This document shows, one piece after another, positions 54,353 through 61,567 of a stretch of DNA of 64,000 nt. The stretch spans positions 1-64,000 of the forward strand of contig UPXY01000001.1 of assembly GCA_900538305.1 (NCBI GenBank), in the 5' to 3' direction. Source of the stretch: an uncultured Collinsella sp. (GTDB lineage: Bacteria > Actinomycetota > Coriobacteriia > Coriobacteriales > Coriobacteriaceae). Under the pieces are notes generated by a model. That model was not told the origin of the DNA and made no database searches. It saw nothing but the letters and a program-made list of their open reading frames with translations. The translations under genes and the position numbers were made by a program. Each line of letters begins with the position of its first letter. Position 1 is the first letter of the stretch.

Positions 54353-55699
54353 CTATTCGAAGCTCAGCTGCTCGAGACGGTCGAACACCACGCCAGCGCG
54401 CGTGAGGAAGGCGCGCGGGTCGAAGATCTTGTCCAGTTCGTCGGCAGACACGGTGCAGCGCGGATCCGCCTCGAGCTTCTCGCGGAACGTGGTGCCGGCC
54501 TCGCACTGCTGAACCTCACGCCACGTGGCCATAGCGTTCTCCTGCACGATAGCGTAGGCCTGCTCGCGCGTGATACCCGTCTCCACGAGGGCGAGAAGGA
54601 CCTTGGACGAGTAGATGAGCCCGCGCGTCTTGTTGAGGTTGGCGAGCATCTGCGCCGGGTAGAGAATGAGGCCGTCCACGATGCGCGTGAGGCACTGGAA
54701 CATATGGTCGAGCGCGATGAAGCTGTCGGCCTGCGCCACGCGTTCAGCGGAGCTGTGGCTGATGTCGCGCTCGTGCCAGAGCGCGACGTTGTCGAAGGCC
54801 ACCTGCGCGTTGGCCTTCACCACGCGCGCGAGGCCGCAGACCTTCTCCACCGTGATGGGGTTGCGCTTGTGCGGCATGGCCGAGCTGCCCTTCTGACCCT
54901 TGCGGAACGGCTCCTCGGCCTCGAGGGTGTCGGTCTTCTGTAGGTTGCGAATCTCCGTGGCGATGCGCTCGCAGGTGGCGGCGGTGGTGGCCAGGACGCC
55001 GGCGAGGTAGGCGTGGTGATCGCGGGAGATGACCTGCGTGGAAAGCGGGTCGTGCACGAGACCCAGGTGCTCGCAAACATACTCTTCAACGAACGGGTCG
55101 ATGGAGGAGTAGGTGCCCACCGCGCCAGAGATGGCACCGAAGGCCACGTTCGCGCGGGCATCCTTGAGGCGGTCGTAATCACGCTTGAGCTCCCAGGCCC
55201 AGCTACCGAACTTCATGCCGAAGGTCATGGGCTCGGCATGGATGCCGTGGGTGCGGCCCACGCAGAGGGTATCGCGCTCCTCGAAGGCGCGGCGGCGACA
55301 AATCTCGCCCAGGCGGCGGCAGTCCTCGATGAGGATGTCGGTAGCCTGGACGAGCTGGTAGCAGAGAGCGGTATCACCGAGGTCGGAGCTGGTCATGCCG
55401 AAGTGAACCCAGCGGCTGGGCTTCGGCTCGTCTTCCGGCACCTCGCGGTCGATGTACTCGCCCATATTGGTGAGAAAGGCGATGACGTCATGGTTGGTCA
55501 CGGCCTCGATCGCATCGACCTCGTCCTTGTTGAAGTCCGCGTGCTCGCGAATCCAAGCGGCCTCTTCCTTCGTGATGCCGATTTTTCCCATCTCGGCATG
55601 TGCCTCGCAGGCAAGCACCTCGATCTCCTGCCAGATACGGTACTTGTTCTCGAGCGAGAAGATGTGGCCCATCTCGGGACGGGTATAGCGATCGATCAT
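54353..55699 (-). CDS. purB: adenylosuccinate lyase
   Basis: A 448-aa lyase acting twice in purine synthesis (SAICAR to AICAR, adenylosuccinate to AMP). The fumarase-superfamily signature GSSAMPHKRNPITVEKV is intact, with FGMTSSDLGDTAL and GRTHGIHAEPMTFG carrying catalytic residues. A TAGAAT -10 lies about 60 nt upstream. Confidence 0.97.
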   Translation of the reverse strand: MIDRYTRPEMGHIFSLENKYRIWQEIEVLACEAHAEMGKIGITKEEAAWIREHADFNKDEVDAIEAVTNHDVIAFLTNMGEYIDREVPEDEPKPSRWVHFGMTSSDLGDTALCYQLVQATDILIEDCRRLGEICRRRAFEERDTLCVGRTHGIHAEPMTFGMKFGSWAWELKRDYDRLKDARANVAFGAISGAVGTYSSIDPFVEEYVCEHLGLVHDPLSTQVISRDHHAYLAGVLATTAATCERIATEIRNLQKTDTLEAEEPFRKGQKGSSAMPHKRNPITVEKVCGLARVVKANAQVAFDNVALWHERDISHSSAERVAQADSFIALDHMFQCLTRIVDGLILYPAQMLANLNKTRGLIYSSKVLLALVETGITREQAYAIVQENAMATWREVQQCEAGTTFREKLEADPRCTVSADELDKIFDPRAFLTRAGVVFDRLEQLSFE

Positions 55700-55757
55700 G
55701 CGGTACTCCTTTTGCTCTGGGCGCGCGGGCGCGGCGCGCCGTGCTCGTTCACCTCAG

Positions 55758-55763
55758 ATTCTA
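55758..55763 (-). promoter_or_regulatory. candidate -10 box (TAGAAT) for purB
   Basis: The minus strand reads GCCTGCGGTAGAAT, identical to the prmC site over 14 bases. No -35 recognised. Confidence 0.5.
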
Positions 55764-55877
55764 CCGCAGGCCACGCGCGTGCAGACATTTCACGCAAAGT
55801 ATGGGTGAGGGGCGCGCCGTGACGGCGGCCGCGACGGAGCCTGATGGGGACCGGATGGATCGGCGGTGAAAAAAGAA

Positions 55878-55901
55878 ACGGGGCGGCCGAAGCCGCCCCG
55901 T
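55878..55901 (-). terminator. rho-independent terminator of the surface protein gene
   Basis: Perfect 10-bp stem ACGGGGCGGC / GCCGCCCCGT with a four-base loop, followed on the minus strand by TTTCTTTTTTC. Confidence 0.93.
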
Positions 55902-55939
55902 CGCTCACCTTCGCGCGTGCGCACCGGTGCAAGCGAGCG

Positions 55940-58525
55940 CTACCTCATGCGGCGGCGCATCGCACCGCCGAGGCCGAGCGCGCCGGCGCCCGCGGCCGCG
56001 ATCACCGCGGTCACAAGCGGAACCATGTCGCCGGTGCTCGTGAGCGTCTCATCAGCGGGAGGCTGGGGCTCCTCTTCGCCGGAGATGGAGGGGGCGTCCT
56101 TGCTCCACTTAGCATACAGCATGATGTTCCCGGTCACCGGCGCGCTGAAATCATACGGGGCGGTGAGGCTCGCATCGGCGTACCATCCCTCGAACGTCCA
56201 GCCCGCGCAAACCGGATCGGCGGGCCGCGCGACGGTTGTGCCGTTCTCGACCTCGACGACCGTGTTCTCGGTCGAGACCAGGCAATCATCGAAGGTCACG
56301 GTGTGGATGATGGTGGTGACCTTGCCTCCGACCTGCTGGGCGAACTTCTCGGCGTCATCCTTGTCGGCAAACACCCAGGTGTTTTTCTGCTCGTCAACGA
56401 CGGTGTGCGCGCCGCCGTTCTCGAGCGCGCCCTCCTTGGAGGGGTGGATGTCGTAGGGCGTCTCGCCGTCGTTCACGGCTACCGCAGCATCGGGGGCGAG
56501 GAAGTCGCCGACCGCGCGATCGCTGAACGACCCGCCGGAGATGAAGCCCTTACCGTTCTCGTCCTTGAAGTTATCCGAGCGCAGGGCGCCCACGAACTCG
56601 CCGCCGGTGATGGACATCTCGATCTTATCGATGGAGGCCTGATCGTTTTCCATGACGTTGTGCTGGATGAACGCCGTATTCGCCTCGATGGTGCCGCCGT
56701 TCACGGTCACCTTGACGGGCAGCTTGGTGGAGTGCTGCGCGACGATGATGCCGCCGCCGTCGACGGAATTGCTGCCGCCGATGTTCTCCTTGGGATAGAC
56801 GGTGGTCTTGCTGGTGTCGCCCTTGATGGTGCCGCCGTTGACGGTGAGCTCGCCGGCACGGATCTCCACGCCGCTGCAACCATCGAGCGTGCCGCCGTTG
56901 ATGATGAGCTTGCCGTACTGCGGATGGTAGATCGCCGGGCCGTCCTCGCTTGTGAGCGTACCGCCGTTGACGGTGATGAGCGTGTTGTCCTTCGTGCCGT
57001 CGCCGTTGCCGCTCACCGCGAAGGCACGCGCCTCGACGGTGGCGCCCTCGTTCACCGTGAGTTTGGTGGCGGTTTCCTCGTCGAAGACGGCGCCGTGGGC
57101 GCTGCCGTAGACCGTGATGCCGTAGATGTAACCGGTGTTGCCGGAAACGGGCGAGCTGTTGACGGCCGCGCCGTCATTCAAGGTGAGCTCGGCGCCGCTC
57201 AGCACGCGCATGCCGTAGCCATCACCCGACTTCGGGACCTCGACCGTGAGGGTTGCATCTTCCATGGTGAGCGCGGTGCCCTGGCCGGTCACCACGACGG
57301 AAAACGTGCGCGCGATCTGGCAGGTGTCGACGATGGTGCCGTTCTTGATGGTGCTTGAGCCGCCCGTGAAGGTGATGCCGGCATCATCCTGCTTGACCTT
57401 GCCCGTAAGCGAGAGCGTGTGGCCGCCGAGATCGATGGTGACGCCCTTGCTGATCGTCACGGGCGCGGTCGAGGCATCCGCGAGCAGCGTCACCGTCTGG
57501 CCATCCTTAGCCGCAGCGACCGCCTCCTCGAAGGACTGGTAGCCCACACCGTTGACGGTGGCGACGTCCGGAAGCTCCACGACGACGCCGTTCTCGTCCT
57601 GCGTGACGCCCTCGACCAGGAACGCATCAACGTCGCTCGAGAACGTGCCGCCGGAAATCTCGATCGTGCGCTCATAGGTAGTCTGCTCGCCTTCCTTCTG
57701 GAAGAAGCGCACCGCATCGGCCTTGTCGCTCGTGAAGGTGCCGCCCTGGATATCCACGACGATGGGGCGATCGTAGCCGCTCTCGACGTACAGGGCGTCG
57801 CCCGTGTCGTTGAAACCATCGCCGCCGATGGTGCCCGTGTAGTAGTCGTCCGGAACCTTGTTCTCGCCGGTTCCGTGAATCGTCGTGTCGCCCTTCACCA
57901 CGAGCGCGCTGCCCTTGAGCACGATGCCCGTCGTGCCGGTAATCGTGCTGTCCTCAATCGTGAGCGTGCCCGACTTGGGAGGGTAATAGATGCCGAGCTC
58001 TTCTTGGCTGGAGAGCGCGCTGTTGCGAATTGTCACGTTCGAGTTAGACGTCAGTCCCTGAACGGCAAGCGTCTGAGTCCTCGAGGACAGCGTGACGCCG
58101 TCGAGCGTGAGGTTCAGGTCGTTGCTCTTAGCGAAGGCGTACAGGCCGTCGCTGTAACCGCTTGCGGTGAAGTTGGTGATCTTGCCGTTCTTGAGCATCA
58201 GCGTCACGTTCGCGGCATCGATATGTACCGCCTCGCCGGCGTCGGCGGTATAGGTATGGCCGGCAAGGTCGATGGTGATGTCGACGCCCGGCTCGACGAA
58301 TCTCATCTGCCCCTCGCCAGACACATCGCCGAGCAGCTCGATCGTGGCAGGCGAACCCGGCTCGACCGAATTGATCGCGTCCTGGACCGTTTCGTACGTC
58401 GTATCGCCAATCTGCGCCAGGCCCTCCCCGGCCGCCCATGCACTCTTCGGCGAGAAGCCGAACAGCACGACGAGCAGCGCGGCGGCAAGTGCGATGACGC
58501 CGCGCTCCACCCGTTTCGTCATCAT
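55940..58525 (-). CDS. large cell-surface protein: beta-helix repeats, InlB-type repeat, LxxTG anchor
   Basis: An 861-aa secreted protein. Signal peptide at 1-31 (MMTKRVERGV, hydrophobic core, AWAAGE). Residues about 35-720 contain many short beta-strand repeats with TVNGGT, IKNGTI and ISGGTF signatures, as in right-handed beta-helix or pectate-lyase-like adhesins. A Listeria-Bacteroides (InlB B) repeat follows (VTFDDC ... GWTFEGWYADASLTAPYDF ... NIMLYAKWS). The C-terminus has LTSTGD, a hydrophobic helix and MRRRMR, a sortase-type sorting signal with a non-standard motif. No catalytic residues stand out; an adhesin or glycan-binding role is likely. A run of ten G lies upstream in the promoter region. 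Confidence 0.88.
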   Translation of the reverse strand: MMTKRVERGVIALAAALLVVLFGFSPKSAWAAGEGLAQIGDTTYETVQDAINSVEPGSPATIELLGDVSGEGQMRFVEPGVDITIDLAGHTYTADAGEAVHIDAANVTLMLKNGKITNFTASGYSDGLYAFAKSNDLNLTLDGVTLSSRTQTLAVQGLTSNSNVTIRNSALSSQEELGIYYPPKSGTLTIEDSTITGTTGIVLKGSALVVKGDTTIHGTGENKVPDDYYTGTIGGDGFNDTGDALYVESGYDRPIVVDIQGGTFTSDKADAVRFFQKEGEQTTYERTIEISGGTFSSDVDAFLVEGVTQDENGVVVELPDVATVNGVGYQSFEEAVAAAKDGQTVTLLADASTAPVTISKGVTIDLGGHTLSLTGKVKQDDAGITFTGGSSTIKNGTIVDTCQIARTFSVVVTGQGTALTMEDATLTVEVPKSGDGYGMRVLSGAELTLNDGAAVNSSPVSGNTGYIYGITVYGSAHGAVFDEETATKLTVNEGATVEARAFAVSGNGDGTKDNTLITVNGGTLTSEDGPAIYHPQYGKLIINGGTLDGCSGVEIRAGELTVNGGTIKGDTSKTTVYPKENIGGSNSVDGGGIIVAQHSTKLPVKVTVNGGTIEANTAFIQHNVMENDQASIDKIEMSITGGEFVGALRSDNFKDENGKGFISGGSFSDRAVGDFLAPDAAVAVNDGETPYDIHPSKEGALENGGAHTVVDEQKNTWVFADKDDAEKFAQQVGGKVTTIIHTVTFDDCLVSTENTVVEVENGTTVARPADPVCAGWTFEGWYADASLTAPYDFSAPVTGNIMLYAKWSKDAPSISGEEEPQPPADETLTSTGDMVPLVTAVIAAAGAGALGLGGAMRRRMR

Positions 58526-58580
58526 GGTGGTATCCCTTCTGGCTGTATCCGGCCGTCTGCCGGAATGCGTTGATGGGGAA

Positions 58581-58611
58581 ATGGTATCACCCCCCCCCCG
58601 CGAAAACACAA
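58581..58611 (-). promoter_or_regulatory. G10 tract in the promoter region of the surface protein
   Basis: The minus strand has ten consecutive G (58590-58599) between TTGTGT (58606-58611, -35-like) and GATACC (58583-58588, weak -10-like), a 17-bp spacer. The start codon is about 57 nt further on. Length change in this run would alter promoter spacing. It is the only such long homopolymer I saw in the window. Confidence 0.55.
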
Positions 58612-58713
58612 CGCCGTTCGCCGAAATAAACCCGTGTACGGCAGGGTGACCATGCCGTCCGGTTCGGTGTCGGGCGGCGGGAGCCGCTTCGGCATCCCAA
58701 GGGTTTTCGCCCC

Positions 58714-58751
58714 TTGCCCGGCGCAAACCGGCACGGTATACTGGTTTGCGC
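58714..58751 (+). promoter_or_regulatory. tRNA-Gly promoter with flanking palindrome
   Basis: TTGCCC (58714-58719), 17-bp spacer, TATACT (58737-58742), about 35 nt before the tRNA. A perfect 9-bp inverted repeat, GCGCAAACC / GGTTTGCGC (58721-58729 and 58743-58751), flanks the -10. Confidence 0.65.
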
Positions 58752-58777
58752 GCTCACTGAGTACAGCGCGCACATAC

Positions 58778-58852
58778 GCGGGCATCGCCAAGTGGTAAGG
58801 CATCAGCTTCCCAAGCTGACACTCGCGGGTTCGAGTCCCGTTGCCCGCTCCA
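58778..58852 (+). tRNA. tRNA-Gly (anticodon CCC)
   Basis: 75 nt: acceptor GCGGGCA / TGCCCGC, anticodon stem TCAGC / GCTGA around loop TTCCCAA (CCC), T arm with GGTTCGAGTCC, encoded CCA. Confidence 0.97.
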
Positions 58853-58860
58853 GGACATGA

Positions 58861-58888
58861 AAACGGCACCATCGCTGGTGCCGTTTTT
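58861..58888. terminator. bidirectional terminator between tRNA-Gly and purE
   Basis: Perfect 10-bp stem AAACGGCACC / GGTGCCGTTT followed by more T on the plus strand; usable from the minus strand for purE as well. Confidence 0.92.
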
Positions 58889-58929
58889 CTTATCACGCTC
58901 ACATGTTCGCCGACGCGGTGCGGCGACCG

Positions 58930-59400
58930 CTACGCCTCGGCCATCTCACGCTTGAGCTGCTCCACGACGGCGCGATACTCTGGCATCGTCGCGCCGAGAA
59001 TCTGCGTGGCATAGATCGCCGCGTTCTTCGCCCCGTTGATAGCCACGCACGCCACCGGCACGCCGGAAGGCATCTGCACCATGGAAAGCAGCGAGTCGAG
59101 CCCGCCGAGGTCGCTCGTCTTCATGGGCACGCCGATGACCGGCAAGGGTGTGAACGCTGCCACGACGCCGCCGAGGTGCGCCGCCTTGCCCGCCGCCGCA
59201 ATGATGACGCGGAGTCCCCGCTCGGCTGCGGTCTCCGCCCATTCGTGCACCTTGTCGGGCGTGCGGTGCGCGCTCGCAATCACGAGTTCATAGGGTACGC
59301 CGAGTGCTTCGAGCTCCGCCGTGCATGCCTCCATTGTGGGAAGATCGGACTTCGAGCCCATGATGATGCCGACAAGGGGGGTCGCTTCCTGCTCTGCCAT
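58930..59400 (-). CDS. purE: N5-carboxyaminoimidazole ribonucleotide mutase
   Basis: A 156-aa class I PurE converting N5-CAIR to CAIR. IIMGSKSDLPTM, the catalytic His in SAHRTPD, and AGKAAHLGGVVAAFTPLPVIGVP are diagnostic. No purK or purD adjoins it. GGAGGAACC precedes the ATG. Confidence 0.96.
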   Translation of the reverse strand: MAEQEATPLVGIIMGSKSDLPTMEACTAELEALGVPYELVIASAHRTPDKVHEWAETAAERGLRVIIAAAGKAAHLGGVVAAFTPLPVIGVPMKTSDLGGLDSLLSMVQMPSGVPVACVAINGAKNAAIYATQILGATMPEYRAVVEQLKREMAEA

Positions 59401-59531
59401 GGTTCCTCCTCTGTAGTGGATTTCAACATCTCTATACTAGCTTCGCATCGATGCCGTCCACCCGTTATATCGTGCGCCCTATGCAAAAATGACAACCGAT
59501 AGGTTAAGCGCGGACCTTTTGGGTAGTAATA

Positions 59532-59549
59532 CTATCCGAATTAGGATAG
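59532..59549. promoter_or_regulatory. inverted repeat in the purE / DUF151 intergenic region
   Basis: CTATCC-GAATTA-GGATAG, an 18-bp near-symmetric site in the divergent gap between purE and the DUF151 gene. Could be an operator or part of either promoter. Confidence 0.35.
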
Positions 59550-59605
59550 ACTCCAACGTCTACCATAGTAGCGACATGTGCATGCGGTGTAGAGGAGGTG
59601 CCATC

Positions 59606-60121
59606 GTGGTACGCGCAGATATCGAAAGCATCATCATGGCATCGGGTCCCATCCCTTCCCTCATCGTACTTCGTGAGCGGGCTACTTCGAACAACCGCGA
59701 GACGCCGTTGCGCTCGCTCTCGATTCAAACCGGATCGGTTGAGGCGGCAGCAGTCAGCCGCGGCGTCGACGGCGTCACCACGCCGCGCCCCATCACCCAC
59801 GATCTCTTCCTCGATACCCTCACGGCACTCGACGCCAAAGTCGAGCGCGTTGAAATCAACCAGTACGACGCTCCCGTGTTCTATGCAAAGATTACGTTCG
59901 TCCATGAAGAGGGCGATTCCATGCGCGAGGTGGTACTCGACGCGCGTCCGAGCGACGCCCTCGCACTCGCCGTGCGCGCGAACGCACCGATCTACATCGA
60001 GGATGACGTGATGAACCGCGTGGGAACCATCCTGCTCCGCAACGACGAACAGCCCTCGCGCGACGAGGAGCTCGAGCAGTTTGACCGGTTCGTCCAGACG
60101 CTCTCGCCCGACGACTTCTAA
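59606..60121 (+). CDS. bifunctional nuclease (BFN/DUF151) family protein
   Basis: A 171-aa DUF151 protein. Core motifs are the THDLFLDTLTALDAKVERVEI strand-helix and ARPSDALALAVRANAPIYIEDDVM, which hold the conserved Asp/Arg residues. Plant BFN1-like and bacterial members cut RNA or DNA, but the bacterial role is unclear. The start is GTG at 59606 with GAGGAGG seven bases upstream. Confidence 0.88.
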   Translation: MVRADIESIIMASGPIPSLIVLRERATSNNRETPLRSLSIQTGSVEAAAVSRGVDGVTTPRPITHDLFLDTLTALDAKVERVEINQYDAPVFYAKITFVHEEGDSMREVVLDARPSDALALAVRANAPIYIEDDVMNRVGTILLRNDEQPSRDEELEQFDRFVQTLSPDDF

Positions 60122-60199
60122 GCGCCCTGCAGGTGCGTCCCGCGCCGTCGCTGCCTTACCGCCGCCCCGCCGCCTCTCACCCGGGCATCCGCACAACTC

Positions 60200-60337
60200 T
60201 ATCTCCCAAAAAATGCAAATCCTGCCGTTAGGAACGCTCCGCCGAGCTCTTATCTCCCAAAATATGTAAATCCTGCCGTTAAGAAGGCTTTTCGGGGCTC
60301 TTATCTCCCGAAATATGCAAATCCGGGACATAAGGCG
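60200..60337. repeat. 51-bp tandem repeat, 2.7 copies
   Basis: Units start at 60200, 60251 and 60302, each opening with TATCTCCC followed by an A-rich stretch, ATGCAAATCC (or ATGTAAATCC), then CTGCCGTTA in the first two. The third is cut off after about 36 bases. It fills the gap 60122-60399 between the DUF151 gene and the next plus-strand gene. Confidence 0.85.
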
Positions 60338-60364
60338 AAAAGGTGCGGACGTGATAAGCTGGCA

Positions 60365-60387
60365 CCAGGTGTCAGGCTATCACCTGG
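60365..60387 (+). promoter_or_regulatory. hairpin abutting the ribosome site of the next gene
   Basis: CCAGGTG / CACCTGG, 7-bp arms, 9-nt loop. The last bases run into CTGGAGGG, the ribosome site of the gene at 60400, so folding could affect translation. Confidence 0.45.
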
Positions 60388-60399
60388 AGGGAGCACGCC

Positions 60400-61431
60400 A
60401 TGCACGATATACAGCCAATCATCGACCGCGTCCGCAAGGTTCTCGCAACCCATGAGCTCGATCGCCCCGGCGCATATGCCCGCTGGATCTGGCAGAACGA
60501 AGACTCATCCCGCGAGCTCGGTCTCAACGAATACGGCTGCGCCGACGCCGCGAATATTCTCTATATGATTGGGGCGTTCCCTCAAGATTCTAAGGAACGC
60601 ACTTCTTGGATCGGTGTGCTACAAGGCTTCCAAGATCCCACCACCGGTCTCTTCAACGAGGCGACGCACCACCCCTACCACACCACTGCACACTGCATCG
60701 CCGCATTGGAGCTTTTTGACGCCCGACCGAAGTACGAACTCACGGACCTTCACCGCTACCTCGATCGCGAGGAGCTCTACCTGTTCCTCGATGGCCTTCA
60801 TTGGGAGAGGGACCCTTGGATCGCCTCTCATCAGGGAGCCGGCATCTACGCAGCCCTCGTGCTCGCGGGAGAGACGACGCGCACCTGGCAGGATTGGTAC
60901 TTCTCGTGGCTCTATGATGAAGCCGACCCGGCAACAGGATTCTGGCGCAAAGACCATGTGATACCCACCTGCCAGGGTGATTCGTTCTCCGGCGTGCTCG
61001 ATGAGCCCACGGTCTTCCCTCATCTCGCCGCTTCCTTCCACTACCTCTTCAACCACGAGTACGCGCACCGGCCGATGCACTATCCAGAGGCTGCCGTGAA
61101 AACATGCCTCGATATCTATGAGAACCACCGGTGGCCAACGCTTGGACATGCGGTCACGTTCGCCGAAGTCGACTGGGTGTACACCTTGAACCGCGCGCAA
61201 CGCCAAGCGGGGACGCTCTTTGCGGAGACGAAGGCCGCGCTTGCCTCTTTTGCCGATGAGTACATCCCGTACCTGCTCGGCCTTGACCTGTCAACACACG
61301 AGAACTTCAACGACCTGCATACGCTCTTCGGTTGCGTCTGTGCACTCGCAGAGCTGCAGGCGGCGCTGCCGGGGTATCTCATGAGCGACAAACCCCTCAA
61401 GCTTGTCCTCGATCGCCGGCCGTTCATCTAG
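60400..61431 (+). CDS. uncharacterised helical protein, possibly alpha/alpha-toroid
   Basis: A 343-aa soluble protein without signal or membrane segment. Rich in Trp, Tyr, His and acidic residues. Repeated helix-pair patterns such as WIGVLQGFQDPTTGLFNEATHH, HTTAHCIAALELF and LYDEADPATGFWRKDHV look like the QxxxGxF/W turns of alpha/alpha-barrel proteins (prenyltransferase/squalene-cyclase or glycoside hydrolase toroids), but I can name no family. GGAGGG precedes the ATG. The gene stands alone between a 51-bp tandem repeat and gyrA. Confidence 0.7.
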   Translation: MHDIQPIIDRVRKVLATHELDRPGAYARWIWQNEDSSRELGLNEYGCADAANILYMIGAFPQDSKERTSWIGVLQGFQDPTTGLFNEATHHPYHTTAHCIAALELFDARPKYELTDLHRYLDREELYLFLDGLHWERDPWIASHQGAGIYAALVLAGETTRTWQDWYFSWLYDEADPATGFWRKDHVIPTCQGDSFSGVLDEPTVFPHLAASFHYLFNHEYAHRPMHYPEAAVKTCLDIYENHRWPTLGHAVTFAEVDWVYTLNRAQRQAGTLFAETKAALASFADEYIPYLLGLDLSTHENFNDLHTLFGCVCALAELQAALPGYLMSDKPLKLVLDRRPFI

Positions 61432-61517
61432 CACCCAGGCGCGAGCAGCGCTAAAACAGCAGGGACCGGTTCATCGCGCTCGATGAGACATATAGCCCCG
61501 TCCCAAACGGTCCAAAA

Positions 61518-61544
61518 AAGGGGAACCCGCAGGCTCCCCTTTTC
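61518..61544. terminator. terminator between the helical-protein gene and gyrA
   Basis: AAGGGG / CCCCTT stem with partly paired inner bases; on the minus strand TTTTTT follows, suiting gyrA. The plus strand side is also T-rich. Confidence 0.85.
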
Positions 61545-61567
61545 GTGTAGCAACTTTCCAACTGCCT

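Noticed and set aside
55700..55800. Purine riboswitch before purB, purC or purE
   Set aside because: Leaders are short and lack the conserved purine aptamer loops; only simple -10 boxes were found.
60200..60337. CRISPR array
   Set aside because: Units are contiguous 51-bp near-copies without unique spacers, only 2.7 copies, and no cas genes nearby.
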